Assembly (NCBI RefSeq): GCF_031177825.1
Contig: NZ_JAPSKE010000013.1
Span: 1-64,000, forward strand
Length of the DNA: 64,000 nucleotides
From: Paenibacillus sp.
GTDB taxonomy: Bacteria; Bacillota; Bacilli; Paenibacillales; YIM-B00363
Reading direction: 5' to 3'
Part shown: positions 17,118-25,544 of the stretch, in pieces
Layout of the letters: every line of letters begins with the position of its first letter
Numbering within the stretch: the stretch's first letter is position 1
Position numbers and translations under genes: made by a program
Notes under the pieces: generated by a model
What the model saw: the letters and a program-made list of their open reading frames with translations, nothing else
Databases searched by the model: none
Told to the model about the DNA's origin: nothing

Positions 17118-17150
17118 AAAAAGACCCAACCCCGCGACGGGATTTGGGTC
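17118..17150 (-). terminator. Terminator left behind the rhamnosidase remnant
   Basis: On the minus strand a stem of GACCCAA and TTGGGTC, with an inner CCCG/CGGG pairing, is followed by TTTTTC. It sits directly after the truncated open frame, as expected if an internal deletion joined the gene's early part to its old terminator. Confidence 0.75.
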
Positions 17151-17159
17151 GGTCCTGCG

Positions 17160-17844
17160 TTTATAGCGATCGCGTCCAGTACGCAGGTCGCCGATCCACA
17201 GCCGGCGGTCCCGCTTCGGGCCGTCCTCGTACACCGTCTGCATGCAATCCTGCAGCGTCTTGACCGCGATCCGGTCCATCGCGGCCAAGTCGTCCGGCAC
17301 GCTCGCCGGAAGCGGCGGCACGTTCAGGACGTCGGCCGACGTGACCGCCGTGCATCGGAAGTTTGCGAATCGCGCGCCCGGGATTACGGCGAAGCGTCGA
17401 CGACCGTTACTTTCATGTATCGGAAGCAATAACGTCTCGGCAGCGTCACGGCGGCCGGCAGTACGTCGAGGTACAGCGTCTCCTCCTGCAGCCAGGAACT
17501 GCTCAGCCATCCGTCGTATTGGGCGAAATTCTCCCCGATCTCGCACGGCATCTCCCCGAAGACGAGCTTCAGCTTCAGCGGCGCGTCCGGCGGGCTGCCG
17601 ACCGCATCCGCGGCGAACGAGACGTATCCGACTTGGTGGTCGCCGAAGTCCAAGACAAAGCTCTCGCCCTTCCCGAACGCGCGACCGGACAATTCCTCAT
17701 CGTCGCCCGCCGTCTCCATGCGCCAGCCTTGGAACGCGTCCGGATCGGCGACGGCGTCGACCAGCGGCGAGGCGCGATCGCGGTTTCGCGAAGCTTCGGC
17801 GTCAGACGTTCCGCTTTCGTTACTAATGTCTCGTTGATCGACAT
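17160..17844 (-). pseudogene. Decayed alpha-L-rhamnosidase (GH78) gene
   Basis: The remnant begins at ATG 17844 with AGGGGAG just upstream: MSINETLVTKAERLTPKLRE. Family-like sequence then moves to another frame (LVDAVADPDAFQGWRMETAG and onward to FRYMKVTVVDASP, stop near 17384), and then to a third frame with RFANFRCTAVTSADVLN and the GH78 signature EDGPKRDRRLWIGDLR near 17180. After that Arg the homology stops and the old terminator follows. So there are at least two frameshifts plus loss of most of the catalytic domain. It lies 16 bases after metE in the same direction. Sequencing error could explain the frameshifts but not the missing domain. Confidence 0.82.
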
Positions 17845-17860
17845 GGAGGCTCCCCTTGGA

Positions 17861-20161
17861 TCAAGCGCCTCCGACGGGAGCGGCTGCATACTTCGCTCTG
17901 GCGATCCTCGCCGCTTCGATCATATGGCGCAGCGACTCCACCGTTTCCTCGAGCCCTCTCGTCTTCAACCCGCAGTCGGGGTTGATCCAGAACAGCTTGG
18001 GGTCCAGCGCGCGCAGCGCGCGGTCGATCAGGTCCGTCATCTCCCGGACCGCCGGAACGCGCGGGCTGTGGATATCGTATACGCCGAGACCGATCCCTTG
18101 CTCGTACGTGTTCGTCTCGAGGCTGAGAATCATCTCTCCATGGCTTCGCGACGTCTCGATCGAGATGACGTCCGCATCCATCGCCTTGATCGCGTCGATC
18201 ATGTGATGAAACTCGCAATAGCACATATGCGTATGGATTTGCGTCTCGTCCTTTACGGTGCAGGTGGCCAGGCGGAACGCTTCGACCGCCCATGCCGCAT
18301 ATTCGAATCGGTCCTTCGCTTTGAGCGGAAGCCCCTCCCGGATCGCGGGCTCGTCGACTTGAATCATGCCGATCCCGGCCCGCTCGAGCGCCTCGACCTC
18401 CTGCCGAAGCGCGTAAGCCAGTTGGTAAGCGACCTCCTTGCGCTCGAGATCGTCGCGAACGAACGACCAATTCAAAATCGTAATCGGACCCGTCAGCATC
18501 CCCTTCACAGGGCGAGCGGTCAACGACTGGGCATACGTCGTCTCTTCGACCGTCATCGCCTGCCGGAACGCCACGTCCCCGAAGATGATCGGAGGCTTGA
18601 CGCAGCGCGACCCGTAGGACTGCACCCATCCGTTCTGCGTAAACGCGAATCCCTCGAGCTTCTCGCCGAAAAACTCGACCATGTCGGTGCGTTCGAATTC
18701 GCCGTGTACGAGTACGTCCAACCCGATGTCTTCCTGCAGCTTGATCCAGCGTTCGATATGCTCCCGGATGAAACGTTCGTACCGTTCTCGGCTCCATTCG
18801 CCGCCGCGAAACTTGCTTCGGGCCTTCCGGACGTCCGCCGATTGGGGAAAGCTGCCGATCGTCGTCGTGGGCAGGAGCGGCAGGCGCCACCTCGCTTGCT
18901 GCGCGGCGTACCGCTCCGAGAACGGCCGGCTCCGGCGCGCCTCGGTTTCGCGAATCGCGGCCACCGCCCGCCGCACGTCCGCTCGGCGTCGCGCGCCGGA
19001 TCGCTCCAGCGCTGCGGCGGCGCGGTCGTAGTCGCTCAGCTCCGCTTCGACCTGCGGACTCCGCTCCGAGACGGCCTTCGTCAACCGCGCGAGCTCGTCC
19101 AGCTTCTCGTCCGCGAACGCCAGCGCGTCCCGAAGCTCCGCGGGGAGCCGCGTCTCCCCGTCGACCGAGATCGGCACGTGCAGCAAGCTGCAGGAAGGCT
19201 GTACCACCAATCGCCCTTGAGGCGCGAATTCGGCGAGCGCATCCAGCAGCGCGAGCCGGTCGCGGAGCGGCGTCTTCCAGATCCCCCGGCCGTCGATGAC
19301 GCCCGCGCCCAACGTCTTATCCGCCGGAAACCCATGAGCCCGCATCGCCGCCAGATTGCCGGATCGGCCGTGCACGAAGTCGAGTCCGATGCCCTGCACC
19401 GGCAGCGCGACGATGTCGGCGTACCGCTCGACCGACTCGAAATACGTCTGCAGCATGACGTTCAGCTTCGGGGCCGCAGCGGCGAACGCCGCATAGATCG
19501 ACTTCAAGCGCTCCGTATCGGCGTCGTCCAACGCTTCGACGACGATCGGCTCGTCGATCTGAACCCAATCGACGCCCTCCGCTTCCAGCTCTCGAAGCAC
19601 TTGAACGTACAGCGGCACAAGACGGTCGAGCCACCGGTCGATGTCCTCGGGAGCGTACCCCTTCGACAGCTTCAGGAAGGTGAGCGGGCCTAAAAGCGCA
19701 GGCCTGCCTTCGATGCCGAGCGTCTCCTTGGCTTCCCGGTAGGCTAGAAGAGGCTTATTCTCCGTCAGCGCCGGCGACGCCCCGTCCAGCTCGGGGACGA
19801 TATAGTGGTAGTTGGTGTTAAACCACTTCGTCATCTCGCAAGCCGCCGCGTCTTTCGTTCCCCGGGCCATGCCGTAGTACGCCGACAGCGGGACGACGCC
19901 GCCCTCGTACGGGAAGCGGCTCGGCACGAGGCCGAACATCGCGGCCGTATCGAGCACATGGTCGTAGTAACTGAAATCGTTCACCGCAATGAAGTCGATG
20001 CCCCTCCGCTGCTGCTTCCGCAGGTGATCGAGCCGGATTTCCCGCAACCGGCTGTGGAACTCCGGCTCCTCTATTTTCCCTGCCCAATACGCCTCCAACG
20101 CCTTCTTCCATTCCCGGTCCGCCCCGATTCGCGGATACCCGATCGCGCCGCTCTTCGCCAT
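17861..20161 (-). CDS. metE: Cobalamin-independent methionine synthase
   Basis: 5-methyltetrahydropteroyltriglutamate-homocysteine methyltransferase, 766 residues, the normal length. It carries the last step of methionine synthesis in the cytoplasm. The two-barrel plan is complete: the N-terminal half starts GAIGYPRIGADREWKKALEAYW, and the C-terminal half holds the zinc site in IHTHMCYCEF, a Glu in SIETSRSHGEM, and the last Cys in FWINPDCGLKTR, plus the substrate motif IQVDEPAIREGLPL. ATG 20161 has GAGGAG ten bases upstream; TTG 20170 is less likely. It is downstream of, and in the same direction as, a LysR regulator gene. No SAM riboswitch or T-box was recognised before it. Confidence 0.97.
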   Translation of the reverse strand: MAKSGAIGYPRIGADREWKKALEAYWAGKIEEPEFHSRLREIRLDHLRKQQRRGIDFIAVNDFSYYDHVLDTAAMFGLVPSRFPYEGGVVPLSAYYGMARGTKDAAACEMTKWFNTNYHYIVPELDGASPALTENKPLLAYREAKETLGIEGRPALLGPLTFLKLSKGYAPEDIDRWLDRLVPLYVQVLRELEAEGVDWVQIDEPIVVEALDDADTERLKSIYAAFAAAAPKLNVMLQTYFESVERYADIVALPVQGIGLDFVHGRSGNLAAMRAHGFPADKTLGAGVIDGRGIWKTPLRDRLALLDALAEFAPQGRLVVQPSCSLLHVPISVDGETRLPAELRDALAFADEKLDELARLTKAVSERSPQVEAELSDYDRAAAALERSGARRRADVRRAVAAIRETEARRSRPFSERYAAQQARWRLPLLPTTTIGSFPQSADVRKARSKFRGGEWSRERYERFIREHIERWIKLQEDIGLDVLVHGEFERTDMVEFFGEKLEGFAFTQNGWVQSYGSRCVKPPIIFGDVAFRQAMTVEETTYAQSLTARPVKGMLTGPITILNWSFVRDDLERKEVAYQLAYALRQEVEALERAGIGMIQVDEPAIREGLPLKAKDRFEYAAWAVEAFRLATCTVKDETQIHTHMCYCEFHHMIDAIKAMDADVISIETSRSHGEMILSLETNTYEQGIGLGVYDIHSPRVPAVREMTDLIDRALRALDPKLFWINPDCGLKTRGLEETVESLRHMIEAARIARAKYAAAPVGGA

Positions 20162-20245
20162 GATTCCCAAACTCCTCTGCTCGTTGTTACCAACAAGGTA
20201 CCATGGTCGATCCGCGGTCGGGTAACTGGAAAATTCTATTCCTGG

Positions 20246-20264
20246 CTATAGCCTAAAGCTATAG
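20246..20264. promoter_or_regulatory. Palindromic operator candidate upstream of metE
   Basis: Perfect inverted repeat CTATAGC-CTAAA-GCTATAG, overlapping the LysR stop codon and 85 bases before metE. It resembles the TATAGTT-n3-AACTATA boxes described for LysR-type MtaR/MetR regulators of methionine genes in streptococci. The adjacent LysR protein is the obvious candidate binder. Confidence 0.6.
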
Positions 20265-21176
20265 TGGGAAGTTTACCGGGAGAATGGCGCGCTTCAGGTG
20301 TTCGACGTACGCCGTCCCGAGCGTCGACAACGATGCGTTCCGATGCGCGATCCATCCGACGCGGATCGTCTCCTCGCAGTCCAGCGGAACGGGAATGATC
20401 TCGTTGCCGTTCAGATCGGCGCTCAGCACGCCGGTCGAAATGGTGTATCCGTTGAGACCGATCAACAGGTTGAAGAGCGTCGCCCGGTCGCTGACGCGAA
20501 TGCTTTTCGGATGGGTCATCGTGCTAAGGATCTCTTCCGAGAAGTGGAAGGAATTGTATTCTCCTTGCTCGAAGTACAAGTACGGGTAGCGGCTCAACTG
20601 GTCGATCGAAACGATCGACTGCTTGGCCAACGGGTTATGCACGCTGATGAAAATATGGGGCTTGGCGACGAACAGCGGGTGAAACTGCAAGTTCGCGGTC
20701 CGCAGCAGCTTATCGATGACCTTCTCGTTAAACTCGTTCAGGTACAAGATGCCGAGCTCGCTCTTGAAGTTCTTCACGTCTTCGATAATTTCGTACGTCT
20801 TCGTCTCGCGCAGCGAAAGCTCGTACTCCTCCTGGCCGTGTTCCTGCACGAGACTGACGAACGCGTTCACCGCGAACGCGTAATGCTGCGTCGATACCGA
20901 GAAGTGCTGGGGGGACGGTTTCTTATTCGAATACCGGCTCTCCAACAGCTCCGCCTGCTCGACCACCTGCCGGGCGTACCGCAGAAATTCCGCGCCGTCG
21001 CCGGACAGCCGGATTCCCTTGTTGGACCGTTCGAAAATCGCGAAGCCGAGCTCGTCTTCCAACTCCTTGATCGCATTCGATAAGCTCGGCTGAGAGACGA
21101 ACAACCGCCTGGCGGCCTCGTTCATGGAGCCGTGCTTGAATATGGCGATCGCGTATTTCAGCTGCTGGATCGTCAT
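20259..21176 (-). CDS. LysR-family regulator, probably of metE
   Basis: LysR-type transcription factor of 305 residues. The N-terminal helix-turn-helix at about 1-60 ([40 protein letters not shown]) is followed by a ligand-binding domain to the end. ATG 21176 has GAGGAGGAAG just upstream. It is immediately upstream of metE, with the palindrome at 20246-20264 between them, so control of methionine or sulfur metabolism in response to a metabolite such as homocysteine is a reasonable inference. No specific paralog name can be given. Confidence 0.92.
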   Translation of the reverse strand: MTIQQLKYAIAIFKHGSMNEAARRLFVSQPSLSNAIKELEDELGFAIFERSNKGIRLSGDGAEFLRYARQVVEQAELLESRYSNKKPSPQHFSVSTQHYAFAVNAFVSLVQEHGQEEYELSLRETKTYEIIEDVKNFKSELGILYLNEFNEKVIDKLLRTANLQFHPLFVAKPHIFISVHNPLAKQSIVSIDQLSRYPYLYFEQGEYNSFHFSEEILSTMTHPKSIRVSDRATLFNLLIGLNGYTISTGVLSADLNGNEIIPVPLDCEETIRVGWIAHRNASLSTLGTAYVEHLKRAILPVNFPL

Positions 21177-21220
21177 TCGGCGCTTCCTCCTCGTCTTGGG
21201 TTCTCCCGCGATTTGTTCTC

Positions 21221-21249
21221 AAAATAGCATGGGCGGAGGAAAGAAACAA
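21221..21249 (-). promoter_or_regulatory. Promoter of the LysR gene
   Basis: Minus-strand TTGTTT (21249-21244), 17-base spacing, TATTTT (21226-21221) preceded by an extended TGC. Confidence 0.5.
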
Positions 21250-21351
21250 GAACGTTTACCTTCCGAACAGAAGAAAAGAAAACCAAACAATGTGAAATAT
21301 TCAGTCGCCCGGCGCCGTATTATGATGATTTTGGCGTCGGGGACGGGGTTC

Positions 21352-21490
21352 TCCCCGCGCCGGCGCATCGAGTGCGCATGCCGGGTGCTGCCGGAGACGG
21401 ATCGGAACGTCGCGGCGATCGCGAAGGCCGCCGGGTACCGGGACGCGGCGCACGTCGAAAATGGGCGAGTGCGGAGGGCGATTCGCCTAC
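21352..21490 (+). pseudogene. Fragment of an AraC-type DNA-binding domain
   Basis: In one plus-strand frame the DNA reads [33 protein letters not shown], then VRRAIR. This matches the second helix-turn-helix of AraC regulators (R..A..LL..T..NVAEIA..VGY.D). No start, first helix-turn-helix or C-terminal end is present. The frame then runs on, without a new ribosome site, towards the LysM gene. I read it as a leftover of a lost regulator. The rest of the 21250-21543 gap is AT-rich and shows nothing else definite. Confidence 0.5.
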
Positions 21491-21543
21491 GGGACACATA
21501 CGATGTGGAGAAAGCACCATACTTATTGGAGGTCGTTCACCGC

Positions 21544-21882
21544 ATGTTTTATACTGTGCAACCCGGCGATACGCTGTACGGCATCGCCTCCCGTTACGGC
21601 GTAACGGTCGACGCGCTGATCCAAGCGAACAATCTGCAAGGCGGCTACATCTATGTCGGTCAACAGCTGCGAATTCCGGTCACGGGCGGCGGCGGCGCCG
21701 GTTACCCGCCTCCCTTCCCGCTCCCGCTCCCGATCCCGATCCCGGGCGGCCGCCGTCTGGAGGAGCGCGTGGATCGGCTGGAGCGGCAAACCGCGCAGCT
21801 CGAGCGGCAGCTGAACAACCTCGACGCGGAGGTCGACCGGCTCCGGCAGCGCGTCCGCCGTCTGGAGCAAGGGGGGCAATAA
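21544..21882 (+). CDS. Small LysM protein with proline-rich linker and coiled coil
   Basis: Protein of 112 residues from ATG 21544, with GGAGG 11 bases upstream. Residues 1-45 are one LysM domain ([30 protein letters not shown], then [10 protein letters not shown]), which binds peptidoglycan or chitin-like glycans. It is followed by a Gly/Pro run (about 46-70, [13 protein letters not shown]) and a C-terminal heptad-repeat helix (about 72-110) rich in Arg, Leu and Glu ([17 protein letters not shown] and on). There is no signal peptide, as in many spore or cell-wall LysM proteins of Bacillales, so it may be delivered on cell lysis or in the spore. Function unproven. Confidence 0.85.
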   Translation: MFYTVQPGDTLYGIASRYGVTVDALIQANNLQGGYIYVGQQLRIPVTGGGGAGYPPPFPLPLPIPIPGGRRLEERVDRLERQTAQLERQLNNLDAEVDRLRQRVRRLEQGGQ

Positions 21883-21903
21883 TCGGAACGTCTCGGCGAA
21901 CGT

Positions 21904-21951
21904 AAGGCGGCCGGTCCGCGCGTGGAAGTCACGCTGCGAACCGGCCGCCTT
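21904..21951 (+). terminator. Terminator after the LysM gene
   Basis: AAGGCGGCCGGT and ACCGGCCGCCTT form a long stem, continued inside by GCGTG/CACGC, and followed by TCTTTCC. It lies between the convergent LysM and oxidoreductase genes and may serve both. Confidence 0.75.
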
Positions 21952-21972
21952 CTTTCCGATGATGCCGCGGAA

Positions 21973-23013
21973 TTACCCGCCGTAATACGGCTTCAAATCG
22001 ATCTTCCGCCCCGCCTTCGCGCTGTCGATCGCGCCGTACACCATCGCCATGCTCTTGATGTTGTCGCGGCAGTCGGTTTCGGCCGGCCGGCCTTCCTCCA
22101 GCGCCGCGAACATCTCGTCGAAGCAGCCTTCGTGGCCGGACCGGCCTTGCCATGCGAACGGCGCCTCCACTCGCTCGTACTCGCGGATGAACTTGCCTTC
22201 TTGCTCGCCCGGCAGGGCGACCTCGGCGAACGGCGCGCCGGTTCCGTCCCAGATCGCCGCGCCCTTCTCCCCTTGGATACGCCACTGCGCTTCCCATGAC
22301 GTCGGCGCGCCTTCCGCGCACCAAGAACCGCGGTACGCGAACACCGAGCCGTCCGACATCTCGAAGATGCAAATCGCCGAAGCGTTGCCCGCATACCACG
22401 ATCCCGGCGGATTGAATTCATGACAATACACCGAAACCGGATCCGCCCCCGTCAGGAAGCGCGCTTGATCGAACGTATGAATCGCCATGTCGAGAAGGAG
22501 CGGACTGTCCATCGCTTCGCGGAAGCCGCCGAAGCGCGGACCGAGGAAGAAGTCCGCGCCGGCGTATCCGACCCTGCCGATCGTCCCGTTCTTCACGAGC
22601 TCGCGCAGCGCGCGGATATTGGCGTTATAACGCCGGTTTTGCATGACCGCGTACGTGCGGCCCGTCCGGTCGGATATCGCGATCAGTTCGCGGGCGTCCG
22701 CCATCGACTCCGCCATCGGCTTCTCGCCGAGCACATGGGCTCCCCGCTGCAGCGCCGTCGAGCAGACGCCGTAGTGGCTCGCGGGAATCGTTACGTCGCA
22801 GACGACGTTCGCCCCCGTCCGCTCCAACGCCTCGGCAAGATCCGTGAACGTCTCGCAAGCGAGGCCATGGCGCTCCGCCATCGCCTGCGCGAATTCGAGT
22901 TTGATGTCCACCAAGCCTACGATCTCCGCATTGTCCCTCGCCAGCGCGCCCTTCACCCAGGCGTTCGCCATATTGCCGCAGCCGGCAACCACGATCCTAT
23001 ATGTATCGGACAT
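21973..23013 (-). CDS. Gfo/Idh/MocA-family oxidoreductase
   Basis: NAD(P)-dependent dehydrogenase of 346 residues. The Rossmann domain begins IVVAGCGNMANAW. The family EKP motif is in VLGEKPMAES, and the C-terminal alpha/beta substrate domain has LLLDMAIHTFDQARFLTGADP. Members oxidise or epimerise sugars, inositols and sugar-nucleotide derivatives. ATG 23013 has GGAGTGAAGGG upstream. It is divergent from the membrane AraC regulator across a 238-base region with an inverted repeat. Substrate unknown; the neighbouring transporter suggests a sugar. Confidence 0.9.
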   Translation of the reverse strand: MSDTYRIVVAGCGNMANAWVKGALARDNAEIVGLVDIKLEFAQAMAERHGLACETFTDLAEALERTGANVVCDVTIPASHYGVCSTALQRGAHVLGEKPMAESMADARELIAISDRTGRTYAVMQNRRYNANIRALRELVKNGTIGRVGYAGADFFLGPRFGGFREAMDSPLLLDMAIHTFDQARFLTGADPVSVYCHEFNPPGSWYAGNASAICIFEMSDGSVFAYRGSWCAEGAPTSWEAQWRIQGEKGAAIWDGTGAPFAEVALPGEQEGKFIREYERVEAPFAWQGRSGHEGCFDEMFAALEEGRPAETDCRDNIKSMAMVYGAIDSAKAGRKIDLKPYYGG

Positions 23014-23054
23014 CTACCCTTCACTCCAATGCTCCGTTGAGATGGATATGCACT

Positions 23055-23074
23055 TTCCATTATAGCAAATGGAA
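23055..23074. promoter_or_regulatory. Inverted repeat in a divergent promoter region
   Basis: TTCCATT-ATAGCA-AATGGAA, with perfect 7-bp arms, 42 bases upstream of the oxidoreductase start and about 180 bases upstream of the AraC-type gene. A plausible operator; the binding protein is unknown. Confidence 0.4.
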
Positions 23075-23191
23075 TGCGCAATACCGTACACATCAGAAAT
23101 GTTCGCTTCGATGCGAAATGTTCATGCGAGCGGCGAAGGATTTCTCCGCTGTTTCGGCGAAAGTCCACTGTCCGCGGTGCGAGCCGGAAGG

Positions 23192-23197
23192 TATAAT
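23192..23197 (+). promoter_or_regulatory. -10 element of the membrane AraC regulator gene
   Basis: Perfect TATAAT about 55 bases before ATG 23252. No convincing -35 is found at 16-18 bases. Confidence 0.35.
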
Positions 23198-23251
23198 CAG
23201 GTTGCATCCGCATTTGTCACTGTGAACATTTCTCAAGAGGGGGATCGAAAG

Positions 23252-25486
23252 ATGTCGCTGCGAACCATGCGAACGAACGGGAAGCTGTATGTCCGATTGC
23301 TGTTAGGCGTTACCCTTTGCGTGGCATTGGCTCTGATCGCCTCTTCGTTCGTCTTTTACTTCAGCTACTCCGGAATTTTGCAGAGGCAAGTGTTTCAATC
23401 CGACCTGAGCCGGCTCAGCGAGACGAGCCGACAAGTCGAACGACTGACGGAGAGCGCGCAATCGCTGTCGTTCCAAATTTACAGAAACAGCAACGTCGCC
23501 AAGTTGTTGTATTACAACAATCCCTCCGCGTTCGATATCCAAGGCGCGATGATCGATCTAAGCAATTACTTGGCTACGACCCCGTTCATCGAATCGATTT
23601 ACGTATACAATCCAGCGAACAAAATATATTACGTGGCTTCGAATCGTGGCCAGAGCGGTCCCCTGCCGGAATCCGACCTGCCCGACAAGGATATCTTGAA
23701 AGTCCTTGATCGCTACGAAGACTACAAGGCGTTCACGCCGATTCCGCGAAGCTACAAGCTCGATCCCGGCGACGCGGAACCGACGGGCATCTACACCTAT
23801 CTCTGTTACGATGCGATCGGCTTTGACCGCGCCATCAACTCCGCGGTCGTCGTCAACGTTTCGGCGGACTGGATCAACCGGGAGATCGCGAACGGCACTG
23901 CCGGATCGACGTATATCGTCGACGATCACGACCGCATTCTATCCGTCGACGCCTTGCGGACGCAGGCGTTAGGCGGAAGCGAGGAGCTGCTGCGCGCCTC
24001 GATGCGATCGGATCGCCCCGGGTATGTCGTCTCGAACTTCGAAGGCGCGAAGTCGTTGATTTCGTATACCGCGCCGGACGGGCTGTCTTGGAAATACATT
24101 CGGGTGACGCCGTACCAAGCGGTCACGGTGCCGATTCGAGAGTTTCAGAAAATTACGCTGGCGATCGCCGCCTCCGTCCTCTTGACGGGGTTGCTCTTGT
24201 CTTGGCTGCTATCCCGTTATTTGTACGTCCCCATCCATCACATCGTGAACCGAGTGAAGGACTTGGAGACGGAACGAAGGGATAACGGGTACGCGATTCG
24301 CCAAGCCGCGCTTCGCAAGCTGATTTACTTGCAGCATCTGGATGCGAGGGCGCAGCTGGCCAAGCTGAAGCAGCTCGGCATCGCCTTCGATTTCACGCGG
24401 CCGTACCGGTTGTTGTACGTCAGAATCGATCGCTTCGCGTCGTTGAAGGAGAAGAGCGGCGGCGATCTGCTCATATACAAATTCGCCGTCATGAATATCG
24501 GTTCCGAAATTATCTCGAAATACTACCGCGTCGAAGCCGTGGATATGGACGACGACGGCATCCTATTTCTGCTGAATACGCTCGAACCGAACGAGGCGCG
24601 GGACGCGGAATGGCTCGATCCGATGCTTTCGCAAATTCAAGCCTCGTGTATGGAGTACATTCGAATCGGGCTCACCGCCGCCGTCAGTCCCGTCGCCGGC
24701 GAAGCGGACCAACTGCCCGCGTTGTACCGCCGGACCCGAGACGCCACGCTGCTGCGCTTCTTCCACGGACTCGGTTCGAGGATCGATTGCGCGAAGCTGG
24801 AATCCGGCGCGTCGCGGGAATACGCCTTCCCCGCCGTCAAGGAGAAGCGGATGATCGACGCTCTGATGGCCGGCAAGCCGGACGAAGCCAAGGTTTGGTT
24901 CCAAGACATTCTGCAGGAGACGTCCGCTTATCCGATTCAGACGGCGGTGGCGTCCGTCGCCCGACTTCGCATGACGCTGGCCAATCTGCTTTCGGAGATG
25001 CTGAAGAACGGCTCGCTGCCGCAAGAATGGAATGTCGATCCGCAGCTCCCCGCCTTTCACGACGTTGAGACGTTGGAGGAGCTGACCGCAAGCTACTTCA
25101 GGCTCTTCGACGAGCTGACCTCGAGAATCGCGGCCAAACGGAATAACAAGCAGGAGACGCTGGTGCGGAAAATCAACGAGCTCATCCGGACGCGCTACGC
25201 GGATCCGAGCCTCAGCCTGAACTGGCTCGCGGACGAATTGTCCTTGTCTTCCTTCCATGTCAGCCGCGTCTACAGACAACATACGCTTACGCCGATCGTC
25301 GACGCGATCAACCAAGTCCGAATGGAGAAAGCTAAGGAATTGCTGCTGACGACCGACGTGTCCATCGCCGACATCGCGGAGCGGACGGGATATACGAACA
25401 GCTCGTATTTCCATCGCATGTTCAAGAAGTCTTTCGGCGTCACGCCCGCGGAATTCCGGAAATCCAAGCAGGGCATCTCTCTGTAA
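23252..25486 (+). CDS. Membrane-anchored AraC-type regulator
   Basis: One-component sensor-regulator of 744 residues from ATG 23252, with GAGGGGG just upstream. One membrane helix (about 13-40), an extracellular sensor domain (about 45-295), a second helix (about 300-325), a cytoplasmic linker, and a C-terminal AraC DNA-binding domain (about 636-740) with two helix-turn-helix motifs (LSLNWLADELSLSSFHVSRVYR and VSIADIAERTGYTNSSYFHRMFKKSFG). It would sense an extracellular sugar or loaded binding protein and activate transcription directly from the membrane. It is convergent with the neighbouring sugar ABC transporter operon, the likely target. A longer reading from 23069 has no ribosome site. 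Confidence 0.92.
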   Translation: MSLRTMRTNGKLYVRLLLGVTLCVALALIASSFVFYFSYSGILQRQVFQSDLSRLSETSRQVERLTESAQSLSFQIYRNSNVAKLLYYNNPSAFDIQGAMIDLSNYLATTPFIESIYVYNPANKIYYVASNRGQSGPLPESDLPDKDILKVLDRYEDYKAFTPIPRSYKLDPGDAEPTGIYTYLCYDAIGFDRAINSAVVVNVSADWINREIANGTAGSTYIVDDHDRILSVDALRTQALGGSEELLRASMRSDRPGYVVSNFEGAKSLISYTAPDGLSWKYIRVTPYQAVTVPIREFQKITLAIAASVLLTGLLLSWLLSRYLYVPIHHIVNRVKDLETERRDNGYAIRQAALRKLIYLQHLDARAQLAKLKQLGIAFDFTRPYRLLYVRIDRFASLKEKSGGDLLIYKFAVMNIGSEIISKYYRVEAVDMDDDGILFLLNTLEPNEARDAEWLDPMLSQIQASCMEYIRIGLTAAVSPVAGEADQLPALYRRTRDATLLRFFHGLGSRIDCAKLESGASREYAFPAVKEKRMIDALMAGKPDEAKVWFQDILQETSAYPIQTAVASVARLRMTLANLLSEMLKNGSLPQEWNVDPQLPAFHDVETLEELTASYFRLFDELTSRIAAKRNNKQETLVRKINELIRTRYADPSLSLNWLADELSLSSFHVSRVYRQHTLTPIVDAINQVRMEKAKELLLTTDVSIADIAERTGYTNSSYFHRMFKKSFGVTPAEFRKSKQGISL

Positions 25487-25497
25487 CGACGAACGCA

Positions 25498-25532
25498 CAA
25501 GCGGCATGCCTCTTCGCGAGGGATGCCGCTTG
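25498..25532. terminator. Bidirectional terminator
   Basis: CAAGCGGCAT / ATGCCGCTTG plus an inner CCTC/GAGG pairing and a five-base loop, between the convergent AraC-type and lipoprotein genes. Confidence 0.65.
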
Positions 25533-25544
25533 CCGATGACGCCG

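Noticed and set aside
17363..19693. A 776-codon plus-strand open frame
   Set aside because: Antisense to metE, which is full length with all catalytic residues.
20162..20258. SAM riboswitch or T-box before metE
   Set aside because: Only 97 bases separate the LysR stop from metE, and no conserved riboswitch core or T-box sequence is visible.
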